Assembly (NCBI GenBank): GCA_021018815.1
Contig: JAITYX010000017.1
Coordinates: 8,060,001 to 8,124,000 of the forward strand
Source: Talinum fruticosum
Lineage: Eukaryota; Streptophyta; Magnoliopsida; Caryophyllales; Talinaceae
Reading direction: 5' to 3'
Length of the DNA stretch: 64,000 nucleotides
Positions 23,305 through 34,590 of this stretch are shown one piece after another. The translations under genes and the position numbers were made by a program. Below the pieces are notes generated by a model. It searched no databases and was not told the origin of the DNA. It was given only the letters and a program-made list of their open reading frames with translations. Each line of letters starts with the position of its first letter. Within the stretch, counting starts at the first letter, position 1.

Positions 23305-23560
23305 ATTGACACTTTAGTACCATGTACTATCGAAAAATGATAAAAAACTTTCTCGGATATCGAAAATAATAAATTATAACTTTGAGGTATCGTATAATAT
23401 TGTTTAATTGTAAAAATTTACCTTTTTATAACTCCTAAAAAGATAACTTTTTACAATTAAAAACATTATACGATACCTCAAGCCGGTAATTTATTATTTT
23501 TGATATTTTAGAGACTTTTTTTTATCATTTGTTGATAGTAAAGTGTACTAAAGTGTCAAT
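23305..23560. mobile_element. Stem-loop MITE nested in the MULE
   Basis: The left arm begins ATTGACACTTTAGTAC and the right arm ends GTACTAAAGTGTCAAT, its complement. The arms stay complementary over about 110 bp (GAGGTATCGTATAAT against ATTATACGATACCTC near the centre). The element could fold almost entirely into a hairpin. No coding capacity. Confidence 0.85.
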
Positions 23561-23926
23561 TTTTCATAAACAAAATATACTAAAAATATATAAATTTGAA
23601 TATTTGAAGAGTATATAAACCCGAAGCTGCCTAATTTAGAAAAGGTATCGCCCGTGGTACTAAACTTATGAGTATATTTTCATTCATGAGGGATCTTTAA
23701 ATAGTTACACCAACTCTTAGGGTATCTCTCGGATAATTTTTTTGTAAAGATTGGGGTATCTAAGAGTTATTTTTATACCCGAGGGGCCTTAAAATAGTTA
23801 TACCAAATTTGATGGTACCTCCGAATAATTATTTAAAAAGGTAAGAGTATCTAAGAGTTATTTTTCATACCCGAGGGGCCTTAAAATAGTTATACCAAAC
23901 TTGAGGGTACCTCCGTGTAATTTTTG

Positions 23927-23936
23927 ACTTTCTTAG
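23927..23936. repeat. Right target-site duplication of the Mutator-like element
   Basis: ACTTTCTTAG, identical to 22111-22120. Confidence 0.9.
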
Positions 23937-24042
23937 TATTAAACACAATCCTAATAAAAAACTTTCATATGTAATTTAGGATCACCCACACCCAAATTAC
24001 TAAGAAATTGCTACACTAACTAGGCATTTGGACATTTTCTCA

Positions 24043-27000
24043 CAGGGGCGGATTTAAAGTGGGCTTATGATGTCCTGGGACACCCAAAAGTCCAAAAAAA
24101 TTAACATAAACTAAGTAGTAAGTTTAAAAATATATATGGAACACCCATAAAAAATATTGTGTAGGCCTAATTAAACAGGACCAAGTATTAATTTTTATTT
24201 CTTGAAATTTTGGCCCGACTTATGGACCCTCAATTATACTCGCTCTCTCTCCTCTCAATATTTCGTTGCCGACGCTCGCTCCGTCCCGTGCCACGGTCTC
24301 CCCACTGTTGCACTACTAACGCACCATTTTCTCTCCTCTCCCTCCCGCCGCCGCCGCCCCACCTCGTCGAACCGAGTTCTCGCCGGGCCGGCCCCTACCC
24401 GCTGTCGTCTTGCTTGCCCAACCATGCCCAACTACGGCCTGCCGCCGCTGCTCTCTTTACTCCCTCTCTTAATTGTGCTCGTCCGCAGCCCACCACCACC
24501 CAGGCCCCAGCCACCGATTTCGTGCCCACCTGCCCGTCCTTCGTCGGTTTCGATAACATCGTTGCCGGTGCCTATCCAGACCTACCATTCTTTCTTTCAT
24601 TCGATTTCATATTTTAAAGGTTATGGTTTTGAAATTCTTTTTAGATTTGTTATTGTTATTGTTTAGAAATATGAATGCATTATTGATTGGTGTTGTGTGA
24701 ATGATTGTTGATATTATTTGTGATTGGTGGTTTAGAAATTTATTCATTGTTGATTAGGGTTTTGAAATGCAACTAGAGGACATAGATTTGTTGATTGATT
24801 AGAAATTTATTTGTTGGCCAAATGAATAAAATATTTTATTTTTTTTTCCAGTTTATATGGATAAAAAAATTTCATTTTAAGATATTTGAAAAGGAAACAA
24901 CCTTACAACGATGAAGAAAATGTTGGAAGTGGTAGTGGAGTTGGATCCAATGTTAATGATAAATGTGAAAGAGACAAGGGAATTGAGAGTGTATCTAATA
25001 CTCATAGCAAAGATGGACCAAGTAGGGGGATAAGTATTTACAAGAAAAAGAATTTGATTTAAGTAATCTCCCAATGGATCCGGGGAAAGAAAAATGATTT
25101 CAAAGCATCATCCTAGTGTACAAGATCAACCGAGAAGATATTATATACTTAATGGACCGGTCCAACCTCGTGTTCATACATTTCCACAAAAAGTAATTGG
25201 AGGAAAGTCACATCGCTTTAATCCCTCTTAATTTGACAAATATGAGACTTGGTTGGAATATAGCATAAAAAAAGATGTTGCTTTCTATTTGTGTTGCTAT
25301 TTGTTTGCTAATGGGAAAGAGAATAGAAGTGGGGACTTTTGTGAAGGAGGGTTTCTCAACTTGGAATAAAGCTTTTGGGAAAGAAAATTGATTTGAACTT
25401 CATATTGGTGATTTCAATAGTACTCATAATCAAGCATTGAGAGCATATGAAAATTTGAGAAATTATAAACGAGTGTATTGAAGTTGCTTTGGATAGGCAT
25501 TCGGATGAAACTAAAAGGCAATATCAACTTCGATTAGACACATCCGTTAATTGTTCAAGATATTTATGACATCAAGGTTTGCTTTTTCGAGGCCATGATG
25601 AGTCCGAAACTTCGGACAATAGGGAAACTTTCTTGAACTTGTAAAGTTTTCTGCTAAATTGAATGAGATGATAGTTAATGTTGTTTTAGATAACGCTCCA
25701 AAACACATTAAATTGTTGTCGCCGGACATCCAAAAAGATATTGTGAATGCTTGGAGCAAAAGGAATCTTAAATGCTATCATGGAAAAGTTTAAAGATGAT
25801 GTATTTGGTTTATTAGTGGATAAGTCTTGAGATGTATCTCATAAGGAACAAATGGGTGTTGTACTTCATTATGTTGACAAAAAGAGAATTGTGAAGGAAT
25901 GATTTGTTGGTGTTGTACACGTACAAGACACATCTTCTTCGTCACTCAAAGCAGGAATTGATAAACTATTTGCACAACATAACTTGAGTTTGTCCCGAGT
26001 TCGAGCTCAAGGTTATAATGGGGCAAGCAATATGCTAGGTAAGTTAGTTCAAAGGGCTCAAAAGTTTGATTTTAGATGAGAACAAATTTGCTCACTTTAT
26101 TAATTGTGGCTCTCATCAACTTCAATTAACTTTTGTAGTTCTTACAAAAGATAATGATGATGTTAGAAGTCTTTTTGATGAAGTTGATAAACTTTTGAAT
26201 GTGGCGGGAGCTTCTTGTAAACGACATGATCTTCTACGTAAGAAACAAAGTAAGAGAATTAAAGAAGCATTGAGTATAGGTGAGGTTGAAAGTACGTGTA
26301 GGCTTAATTAAGAACTTGCACCTATAAGAGCGGGTGATACATGCTGGGGATCTCATTATAAATCATTGTTAAATGTGTCGAAGATGTTTGATACTATTAT
26401 GGATGTGCTTGAATTTATTGAAAAGAAAGGGGAAATTTCGACTATAAGGAATGAAGCCAAATAGTGCAATGCTCGTTTGAGTTCATTTGATTTTGCTTTT
26501 ACCCTACACTTGATGTTGGCCATTTTGGGGATGACGCATGTGTTGTCACAAGCTTTCCGAAAAAAGAATCAAAATATTATAAATGCAATAGATCTTGTTC
26601 AATCTACTATGTGACAATTGGAAACTATGAGAGAGGATGGGTATGAATCTCTTATGTAAAAGACAAGTGCTTTTTGTGTGAAACATGATATCCTTGTTCC
26701 AAACATTAATGACAAATGGGCTCTTCCAAGGAGACCATGACATAATGCTAAAGAGCACTCTTATGAGTTTCATTATCGGGTTGAAATGTTCTACACTATT
26801 ATAGATCTACATTTGGAAGAGCTTAGAGGCCGCTTCAATGAGACTAACACTCGTGCTTCAAAAGTGTGTGGGATGCTTAAGTCCATGTGATGATTTTAGT
26901 GCTTTTGATCAATATCGGTTGGTCAAGTTAGCACAATTTATCCCGATGATTTTACTGATTGTGAGATTGACGTACTTGAATATCAACTTGTTAAATATAT

Positions 27001-27237
27001 TCTTGATGTACAATCTCATAAAGCATTTGAGAATTTGAAAGACCTTAGCGATGTTTGTGCAACAATGGTAGAGACGAAGAATGACATCAATTATCCTTTG
27101 GTGTTTAGGCTATTGAAGTTGGCTTTGATCCTCCCCATATATATGGCATTAAGGGAAAGAACATTTTCGGCGATGAAGATTGTGAAGACAAGACTCCACA
27201 ATCGAATGTGTTTAAATTATTGATCTATTTCTTCAAG
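24043..27237 (+). mobile_element. ZMYM1-type hAT transposon, left end plus broken transposase
   Basis: The left end CAGGGGCGGATTTAAAG is the style of many plant hAT termini. A GC-rich leader (24240-24560) precedes a decayed transposase reading rightward. The matching right terminus was not found: the transposase C-terminus stops about 27237, where LINE sequence starts, so the right end may be lost or beyond recognition. Confidence 0.75.
24880..27237 (+). pseudogene. hAT transposase with TTF zinc finger and DUF4371, inactivated
   Basis: Domains appear in order across shifting frames. A TTF-type zinc-finger region lies at about 25230-25400 (LEYSIKKDVAFYLCCYLF-like, then GGFL). DUF4371 covers about 25660-26060 (KHIKLLSPDIQKDIVNA, FGLLVDKS-like). 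A central segment at 26066-26460 reads HFINCGSHQLQLTFVVL, DLLRKKQSKRIKEAL, APIRAGDTCWGSHYKSLLNV. The HAT dimerisation end at 27035-27237 reads DLSDVCATMVETK, LLKLALILPIYMALRERTFS. This architecture is annotated in plants as zinc finger MYM-type protein 1-like. There are many stops and frame changes, so no full protein is made. Confidence 0.87.
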
Positions 27238-29330
27238 GCTAACGAGTATCATTGAAGTCACTTGCTAAAAGCCAAGGGGAGTTTAAATTTTTGGCAAAAT
27301 GTTGCAACTAATCCCAAAGAATTTGATTGGCATGTTGATTGGGACTAGCAAAAACCGCCTTAAAAAACCAAGGGCAAGAGCCCCTTTTTTAGTCTTCATT
27401 ATCATAAATTGTGAATTGGATTGAAACAGCTTTAAGAGTGCCTTCCTCATATTTCCATAAAATCCAAATATCATTATGTAAACCATGAGCTTCGACCTTA
27501 AGACAACCATCATATCCACAACTTTTAAGTTGTTGACACACATTATCTGCTCTAGCTCCACTGATATGGGTTTCAACTAAAGCCATAACAAAAGGTTTAT
27601 GCATTTGAATATGTTCTTTAAGTACATAAGGAACTCAATCTTACCTGCCCCTTGGACATTACACACAAAAAATGTTTTGATTCACGAAAAAATCAAAATA
27701 AAAATCCCCAAAATGGTGAAATTAGGTGGCACGTTCTTAGGCCCCTAAAAGTTTCCTAGGATTAATGTCCATGGCCAAATATTCTACTTGTTAGTCCATT
27801 AGAACATTCCTTTCCCTAGGACGGTAAGCTTCAACTTCCGTCATTATCACTTCATTGCTCGAGGCAATAGGTGGAGTGATACAAAATCGGTCAGGAGGTT
27901 CCCTCGGCGGTGCATTACTACGTATGGTCGACACACTATGCTCGGAGCTCAAAGGGAGTAGGCTTCTACCATTCCGCTCAAGGGTGTTGGCGAAGGAGGT
28001 AGAGAGGAGGCCGACTAATCCTTTTATCCAACTTGAACTCCTTTCCCGAGTGCTGACTTGGTTGGGCTTTAAGAGACCCCCACTACTTTGTGGGCCTCCA
28101 TCTTATGTGTTGCATAGCCTACACTAGGCCTCTAGAAATCTGATGGGACTAAGTCGGGGCATTTGGAGCAACATCCCTAATTTGGTGGGAAGTCATAATC
28201 TCTGGAGTATTCTCCTTCTCTACACTACCTCTCATATATCAATTGGAATTATCTCCCATCAAATCCTTTCCATAGTTTCCATGTGATTCACTGGGCCTAT
28301 GATTCTACCCATGTTCAAGATCCATATCTTCATGGGTCATATCCTCAACCAAAATATTATCCGCTTCCAAATTTAGGTGCGGGTTGGCAAGGACTCTAAA
28401 TCTAGATCCTTGATTTTCTTCCTGATTTTCTCCATTCGGATCCTCTCCATTTGTATTTAGGACTTCTTCCCCATCCGGTTAAGCTCGGTTCAAAGGCTAG
28501 GGTTTGCACTTGCTCTAGTCCGATTCGAGTCCTTTCTCGAACCAATTTGAATCCGATTCTCATTCCGGTTATGTTGCCTTGGCTATTTCTTCTTGGAGGC
28601 TTCTTGGCAAGCATCCAACTACCATATGTATTTTCATCGCTCGCTTGCAAAGTACCAAATGAGGGTAGTATATCTGGTTCTTTTTAAGCAACATTGTTAC
28701 TTTTTTACTTGGATTAAGAGGGCAGGAATCCTTCTAATGGCCTTGCTTGAAACAGATCATATGGAAGCCTTCATATTGAATCTTCCATATCCTACCATTG
28801 AAACGAAATCTTGACAAAAGGGGCTTTGTTAAATCAATTTGGACACTCAATCTTGTATATTAACCTCGATCAACATTTGTAGTGGTATCATCTACACGGA
28901 TAACCTTCCCTATATTTTTCCCAATCTTGTTCGATAGAAAATTCTTGTTCAAGTATTCTCACATAGTTTAGGAATCCATACCCAAGCCATCAGTTTAACA
29001 AGATAATTATCCCCTAGTATCCAAGCGCCATTGGTCATGATATAATTAAGCGTAATCATCCATGTTTATAAAGCTAGTTACATAATAGTTTCCTTTATTT
29101 AACTGCATGTATCCAATGCCCTTGGGAGAATAAGGTCATTCTCCCATGGCTCTCTAAGAATTTTTTTTCTGTTGTTGTTAGACAGATTGTCGGACAAGTC
29201 CTCTCCTTCATCTAGTTCATCATCCCCAAAAACATCACAATAACTATTTTCAGCCCAGATAGGGCTGTTGAGATTAGGGTTATTCCTCTGTAAAGTGACC
29301 ATGGGTTGGATCCTCTTGTTCTATTGAATC
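27238..29330 (-). pseudogene. L1-type LINE fragment: ORF1 and the start of ORF2
   Basis: Reading leftward from about 29302: an acidic ORF1 start (SYCDVFGDDELDEGEDLSDN), decayed DUF4283-like sequence (RVDDTTTNVDRG at about 28880, YGSWMLAKKPPRR at about 28620), then the endonuclease start of ORF2 (FVMALVETHISGARADNVCQ at 27540-27600, ASPNQHANQI near 27330, NSPWLLASDFNDT at 27240-27280). There are many stops and shifts. The reading ends abruptly at the edge of the hAT element, and reverse transcriptase is absent here. It may have been part of the same LINE as the RNase H pieces at 20.9-22.1 kb, but the missing RT makes that unproven. Confidence 0.8.
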
Positions 29331-30208
29331 TAGCACCCAAGGAGAGCCTAATAGCATATCATCCATGTCATCATTACTTTGATTATCATCCCCATCCCAC
29401 GAAGAAACACATCATTTCATTTTTTTCATTCATCAATTCAGTTGGTCGATCTCTTCTTGAGATCTACCCGGTTCTCGCTCTTGCAAGGGCCATCCTAACA
29501 ATTCTATTATACCATTTTATGCCCAAGCATTTATTCATAAAATAATTTCAAATAGTTGAGGCTTTTGGACGATTACCGAGAGAAGTTGTAATTTATAACA
29601 CAAAAAAATGACTCAAAAAGTAGCTTTTTATTTGTTAAAATTCATTAGTGAAAAATCATATCAGGAAATTATGTAATAAGAATATGGCCCTGTTCCATTT
29701 AAATATAAGGAGGTGTAAAGGTCTGTAGAAGTTGTAAGGAAAGTCTGTAGTTCGGTGTAAGGAAAAAAATGTTGTATCACGTGTATGATAAAAATGTTAA
29801 ATGTATTCATATTTATATATTTTTTATGAATTGAATGTCAAATATAAAATTACAAAATGTATAAATTTACAATGCGAATTATTTTTACATTTACAATGTT
29901 AAATTTTATTTAATTAAAAAATTAGGTAATAAAATTATTAACCATATACCCAAATGTTAAAAATTTATATATTTAAATCAAACATATTTATAATTTTAAT
30001 TGTTTAACCCAATTAAAATTTGATAATGAATCAGATAATTTGGGTTTGTGTTTTTAGAAAAAAATTCAGTGAAAGTTAAGGCCATTTTTGCTGGGTAATG
30101 AATGCATTGGGTAAGGAATGAAGCCTAAACTCTCTACTACCCACCTCCTCTTCTTTCCTCGTTGACAACTTCCCTGAGCAGGCATCCTCTACATGATCTG
30201 GGCTCTCT

Positions 30209-30590
30209 GCTGGAAGGTATGTAATTCTTTCTCTCTGCCTTCACTGCTCACTACTCAACCCCTCTCTCTGCCTCTGACTTCGTCTCTTCACGGTTGTATG
30301 CCTCCCTCATTGGAACAGTCACCTCGCCGCGGAGATCTGTTGTGAGGTATGTAATTTCTGCTTCTATTCTTTCTTTCTGCCTTCAATTGCTCACTACTGA
30401 ACCCCTCTCTCTGCCTCTGACTTCGTCTCTTCAAGGTTCTCCGCCTCCCTCATCGGAATAGTCACCCCTGTCATCGACGAGAGGAGTCGCCGAAGCTCCG
30501 TACCCGTTCGAGATCTGTTGTGAGGAATGTAATTTCTGCTTCTATTCTTTCTCTCTGCCTTCAATTGCTCACTACTTCAACTGCTCATTT
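30209..30590. repeat. CT-rich tandem repeat, 2.5 units
   Basis: Units beginning GGTATGTAATT then TTTCTCTCTGCCTTCA, TGCTCACTACT, CCCCTCTCTCTGCCTCTGAC and GTCTCTTCA occur at about 30214, 30348 and 30525 (partial). Each is followed by GAGATCTGTTGTGAGG. They sit where the leader of the transposon's genes should be, and each unit carries a possible GTATGTAA splice donor. Confidence 0.85.
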
Positions 30591-31017
30591 TTTTGGGTTG
30601 TAATTGCTCACTGCTTCTATTCTTTGTGTGAAGTATGTATTATAGTTATCAGATTAGTAAGTTCACAAGTTTTCAGTATCTTATAGAGATGCATGGAGAA
30701 ATTATACAACAATAATATTATTAGCCAGTTATTTTGGTGTCTCTATGTTATATATTTTAGCTTTGGCATTAACTGGAATACAGGTAACTAGTAGACTTTG
30801 TGTCATCCGACAAATGGGGTTCCAATATCATGCTCTGAAATAGTTAGGATCGTGTCAATGATGCTAGTTGCTACTGTGTTCATTGAAATTCCTCTGGTGT
30901 ATGTTTAAAATGTGCTTAAGAGGTTTTTGAGTGATCAAAGCCTCATTAGGCCCCCAAAATAAAGAGTATTCTACAAATGTTTTGAGATTTTGGGTAAATT
31001 GTTTGAGACATTTTCGA

Positions 31018-31860
31018 ATGATAACTAAATGCTCCTGAAGACCATTCAAAAAGTTTAGGGTATTCTAGGATCATTGTGGACCTTTTAGAGAGTTTTGTAT
31101 GCTGCCATGGTAATATGGTACTAATTTTTAAGCGCTTTGGGATCGTGTTTTGACATCCAAAAGATGGTGATAATGAAGTTACTATACTCATTTAAATTGT
31201 TTAGAGGAATTTTAAGATGTCTTTAATGGTTTCAGTCCAGAGCCTTTTGAAATCCTCAAAATGAAGGCTAACTAAATGCTCCTATTTAAGTTTTTTATAC
31301 ACGATTCTCGGAATTTTCTCACACTTTTTTTGAGAAGTTCTTAGATCATGATTATATGCTCCTATAGACCTCTTAAAATGCTGTAGGGTATTGTAGGACT
31401 ATTCTGAACGTGTTATCGTGCCTTACCTAGAACCACAATTCTGTTTTTTGGGTGTTTGGAATGGCACTTCACAATCTTTAAAATGATGCTAATCATGCCA
31501 TTATGGTTCTCTGATGTTTAGATAGATACTTAGGAGTTAGAAAATCTAAGGAGGTTTAGCATTAGAGTGACTAGAGCCTTTTAGAGGCCTAAAATAAAGG
31601 CTATTATACAGACTGTTTATAGTTGTCTGAAATTTGCATGAAAAGTTGATAATGGTGACTACGTACTCTTCTTTTTTAGGACGTCTAAGGATTATTATTA
31701 ACATGCTAGAGTGTATTGTATACCATAATAATGCTTCTGTTTTGGTGTTTTCGAATTGTGATTCAAAGTTTATGAGATAGCACCTACGCAAGCATTACGC
31801 ATGTTGAAATCATTTATAGGGATATCCAGCAGATCTTAAACTGTTTTTAGAGTAGGTATG
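31018..31860. repeat. Diverged tandem repeats of about 300-330 bp
   Basis: Three blocks starting near 31018, 31347 and 31649 share an order of words: a GAT-A-TG-TGCTCCT-like start, TTTAGG-TATT-TAGGA, then GTATACC/GTATGCTGCC-like, then TTTGG-TGTTT. Similarity is low to moderate, indicating old duplication. No coding content. Confidence 0.5.
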
Positions 31861-31936
31861 CAATTTATCATAACTTACAATGCAACTGTTTCTGGTTGTG
31901 TATTGTTGCCTGAATTACCATAGTGCGTGAAACACT

Positions 31937-32948
31937 ATGGCTGGGAAGAAGTTGAATTGGAGCGATGAAGAATCCGATAAGTTTGTTGACTTGATGTATC
32001 AAGTGAAAACAAAAGGCAGGGCACTTGTATGGTCTAAGATAAGGGAGGAGATGAGGTGTTTTGGGTTTGATGATAAAAGTGACTAACAGTTCAAAAACCA
32101 TCACGACGATTTGGCCACAAAGATAAGAGTTTTGGATGATATTTTGAAAATGACCGGTGTGGGTTATGATCCATAGAAACAACTACCTATTATTGACGAT
32201 TAAAGGTGGAGACAAATTATGAAGGTGAGCAAAAGTTGATTATGTACTTTAATTTCTCCAACACTTTAGACTATGTATTTCTTTTTCTTGTAATTCATTG
32301 AATACTAACACTTCATTTGTAAATGTTTGTAGAATCATCCAAGTTATAAAAATTATCGGAAAAGACTTATACGCAATGCGGAAAAGTTGCGGTTCATTTT
32401 CTCTAGAAAGCAAGCTACTGGTGACATGAGTTTTTCCACTGGAATGCACTCCATCCCCTCTCAAGTGAGTTCTCAAGGACAAGGACATTACTCATTTGGG
32501 CATCTTGAAGGGATGAGGGATAGTGACAATACTCATAATACTGATAACGGTAGTGAGAATGAGGAGCATGATCTAGGAGAAGAAAGTCATTCCCCCTAGA
32601 AATTCTTAGAAACAGAAGAGTGAGGGAACTTCAATGTCCAACAAAAGACAAACACAAGTCCAAGGTCAAGTAGAAGTTCAATCAAAACTACTAGCACAAG
32701 TACAAGCGAGCATTGAAGTCCTCCAGGTTACTAATGCAAGATATGTGAAGGAGCTACAAGACAAGTGTGAGGCATCCGTTTTTAAGGAGCTACAAGACAA
32801 GTGTGAGGCATCCGTTTTTGAGAAGGTTGGTATAAGACTTGAGAAAATGAAGGAAGCTCAAGACAAAAGACCTTTATTTGTGTTTCAAGTTACGAGACAT
32901 TATCCAAAAACACAAAGAAATGGAGTACTTCTTGGGTTTTCGAAGTGA
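31937..32948 (+). pseudogene. Harbinger MYB/SANT-like gene of element B, inactivated
   Basis: It starts ATG at 31937 (MAGKKLNWSDEESDKFVDLM, a SANT-like helix with Trp) and runs through QFKNHHDDLATKIRVLDDIL with in-frame stops. After an intron-like gap it continues as NYRKRLIRNAEKLRFIFSRK and an acidic tail ending EHDLGEESHSP (about 32331-32599). It then has a Gln-rich/coiled segment with the tandem block KELQDKCEASVF twice (from 32634). The order matches the Myb/SANT-like protein accompanying plant Harbinger transposases. Confidence 0.75.
32747..32818 (+). repeat. 36-bp perfect tandem duplication in the MYB-like gene
   Basis: AAGGAGCTACAAGACAAGTG and the bases after it, to GTTTTT, occur twice in a row in frame, adding a second KELQDKCEASVF. 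The repeats are identical, so the event is recent relative to the decay around it. Confidence 0.9.
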
Positions 32949-33259
32949 TGAAGTCCCGTGATGCTACATTACGAACGGACTAATGGAAAATAGACTTGGG
33001 CACTTACTCGATGAAACTTCTATGTTCATGTTATTGAACTTCTATGATGAGACTCGACATTGAACTTTAGTTTGTTGAATTGTTTTGTTTCATGTAAGGG
33101 AGACAAGTATTTGGTTTCAGATTTCAGTTAAGACTTATGTATGTGTTTAGATTAAACTAATGTCGGCTATTTGTGATTTCTACTATTTTCATTATGCTAA
33201 TGTCGTTGATTTCATGGTGTTTGAAAATTGTTATAATGCTTGCGTTTTATCATGTTCAA

Positions 33260-34590
33260 ATGTAGAATGGATGACAAAGAGAAAACCATTTGCATTATAT
33301 TAGGCCATAGTCTACAAGCTTGACTATCATTACCAGCACCGATTCCAAGATTTCTAACACTACGACGTGAGCATGGTGGTGAAAGTGGAGGAGAATTCAT
33401 ACATAGAATATTATTTGATCAACCTGAAGTATGTAAGGAGCAACTTCGTCTATGGCCTAGTGCTTTCACACATCCGGTAAACATAATGATCGAAAGGGAT
33501 TATTTAAAGGATAGCAAAAAGTAAAAGTAGCGAGAACAAGTCGACATATGTTTATGGATATTGGCTAGAGAGCCGGTTATCAAGACGCAAAAGATAAGTT
33601 CAAACGTGGCATAGTGATTATCCATCGTTACCACACTAAGGTCTTGGATGCTTGTGGTGAAATTGTCATCGGATATCATTAGGCCATACGAGAATTTAAA
33701 TGAAGTCCCCGAAAAGATTTCCAAGCAATCCGGGTTATTATTGGTCGTACTTTAAGGTAAGCCTATTCGTTACTTTGTTTAATTTTTTAGGATTCCATTG
33801 GAGCGTTAGATGGCTCGCATATTCATTTATGTTAATTTGTAGGATTACATCGGAGCGTTAGATGGCTCGCATATTCAAGCAATAATATCCAAAAATGGGA
33901 GAGATGCCCATCGGTCACGTAAAGGTCAAAACACTTGGAATATTTTGGCGGTGGTATCATTTGATGAAATCTTCACTTATTTGAATGTCGGTTGGGAGGA
34001 AAGTGCACATGATATCACGAGTATTGCAACATAGTTTGCTTACACCTAAGTTCAATTTTCCTCATCCTCCTCCAGGTACAAGCTTGTGTATTTTATTTTT
34101 CCCAAATGGTGTCTCCGAATTGAAGTTTAATATTCTAATACATTTTTTTCTAAATATTTACGAAAATACTATTTGGTTGACTCGGCATATCCAAATACTA
34201 TTGGATATTTAGCTCCTTACATAGAAAAGAAAACTCGTCGTCATGTCCCTCAATTTAGAGAATATGGTCCTCCGGAAGTCGTGAAAGAAGAAATTTAACC
34301 ACCGACATTCATCGTTACGGATGAAAGTTGAGAGAGCATTTGGAATCCTTAAGACGAGATGGAAAATTTTGGCGGACATGATGTCTCGGATGGGACTACA
34401 AAAACAACTTCAAATTATTGTTGCCACTTGTACGCTCCCTAATTTTATTCATTTGCATCGAAAAGGATAGCAATATGCCCTCGAGAGCCAAATATTGCCG
34501 AACCACCGAAGTTGAGTTGTTCGATGAAAGCAACAAACATGAAATGGATCAACTTAGGGATGAAATAGCTCAAATGATTTCTTCAAATTA
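33260..34590 (+). pseudogene. Harbinger transposase of element B, inactivated
   Basis: Three catalytic regions are recognisable in different frames: IGALDGSHIQAIIS with HRSRKGQNTWNILAVVSFD (about 33850-33965; first Asp in LDGSH), DSAYPNTIGYLAPY (34179-34220; second Asp) and VERAFGILKTRWKIL (about 34328-34375; Glu). An intron-like, T-rich gap follows SSSRYK at about 34080. Several stops and frameshifts, plus a duplicated segment at 33791-33877, prevent a full product. It would have been a DDE endonuclease moving the element and its short relatives nearby. Confidence 0.87.
33791..33877 (+). repeat. Duplicated exon start in the transposase
   Basis: About 37 bp (GATT-CAT-GGAGCGTTAGATGG through CGCATATTCA) occurs at 33791 and again at 33843. 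A T-rich tract ending TTAG or GTAG precedes each copy, so it looks like a duplicated 3' splice site with the first codons of the exon. Confidence 0.85.

Larger units (their letters stand above)
22121..23926. mobile_element. Mutator-like (MULE) element with tandem-repeated inverted termini
   Basis: The ends CAAAAATTACACGGAGGTAC and its complement are inverted, and perfect 10-bp direct repeats flank them, the length typical of Mutator insertions. Each terminus contains about three head-to-tail units of about 90 bp (left 22136-22395, right 23640-23915), each unit reading GGTACC, GGTGTAACTATTT, GGCCCCTC, GAAAAATAACTC. Between them is AT-rich DNA, a decayed transposase tail with a zinc knuckle (23109-23275) and a nested stem-loop MITE (23305-23560). 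The element lies in a LINE fragment. It looks like an internally deleted, non-autonomous derivative. Confidence 0.9.

Noticed and set aside
24202..24666. 154- and 135-codon frames in the GC-rich block
   Set aside because: Two overlapping frames of the same block with no family match; they are open because of the GC-rich composition. Kept only as a composition finding.
28451..28687. Plus-strand frames at 27855-28814
   Set aside because: They are shadows of the minus-strand LINE ORF1 remnant, which carries the recognisable residues.
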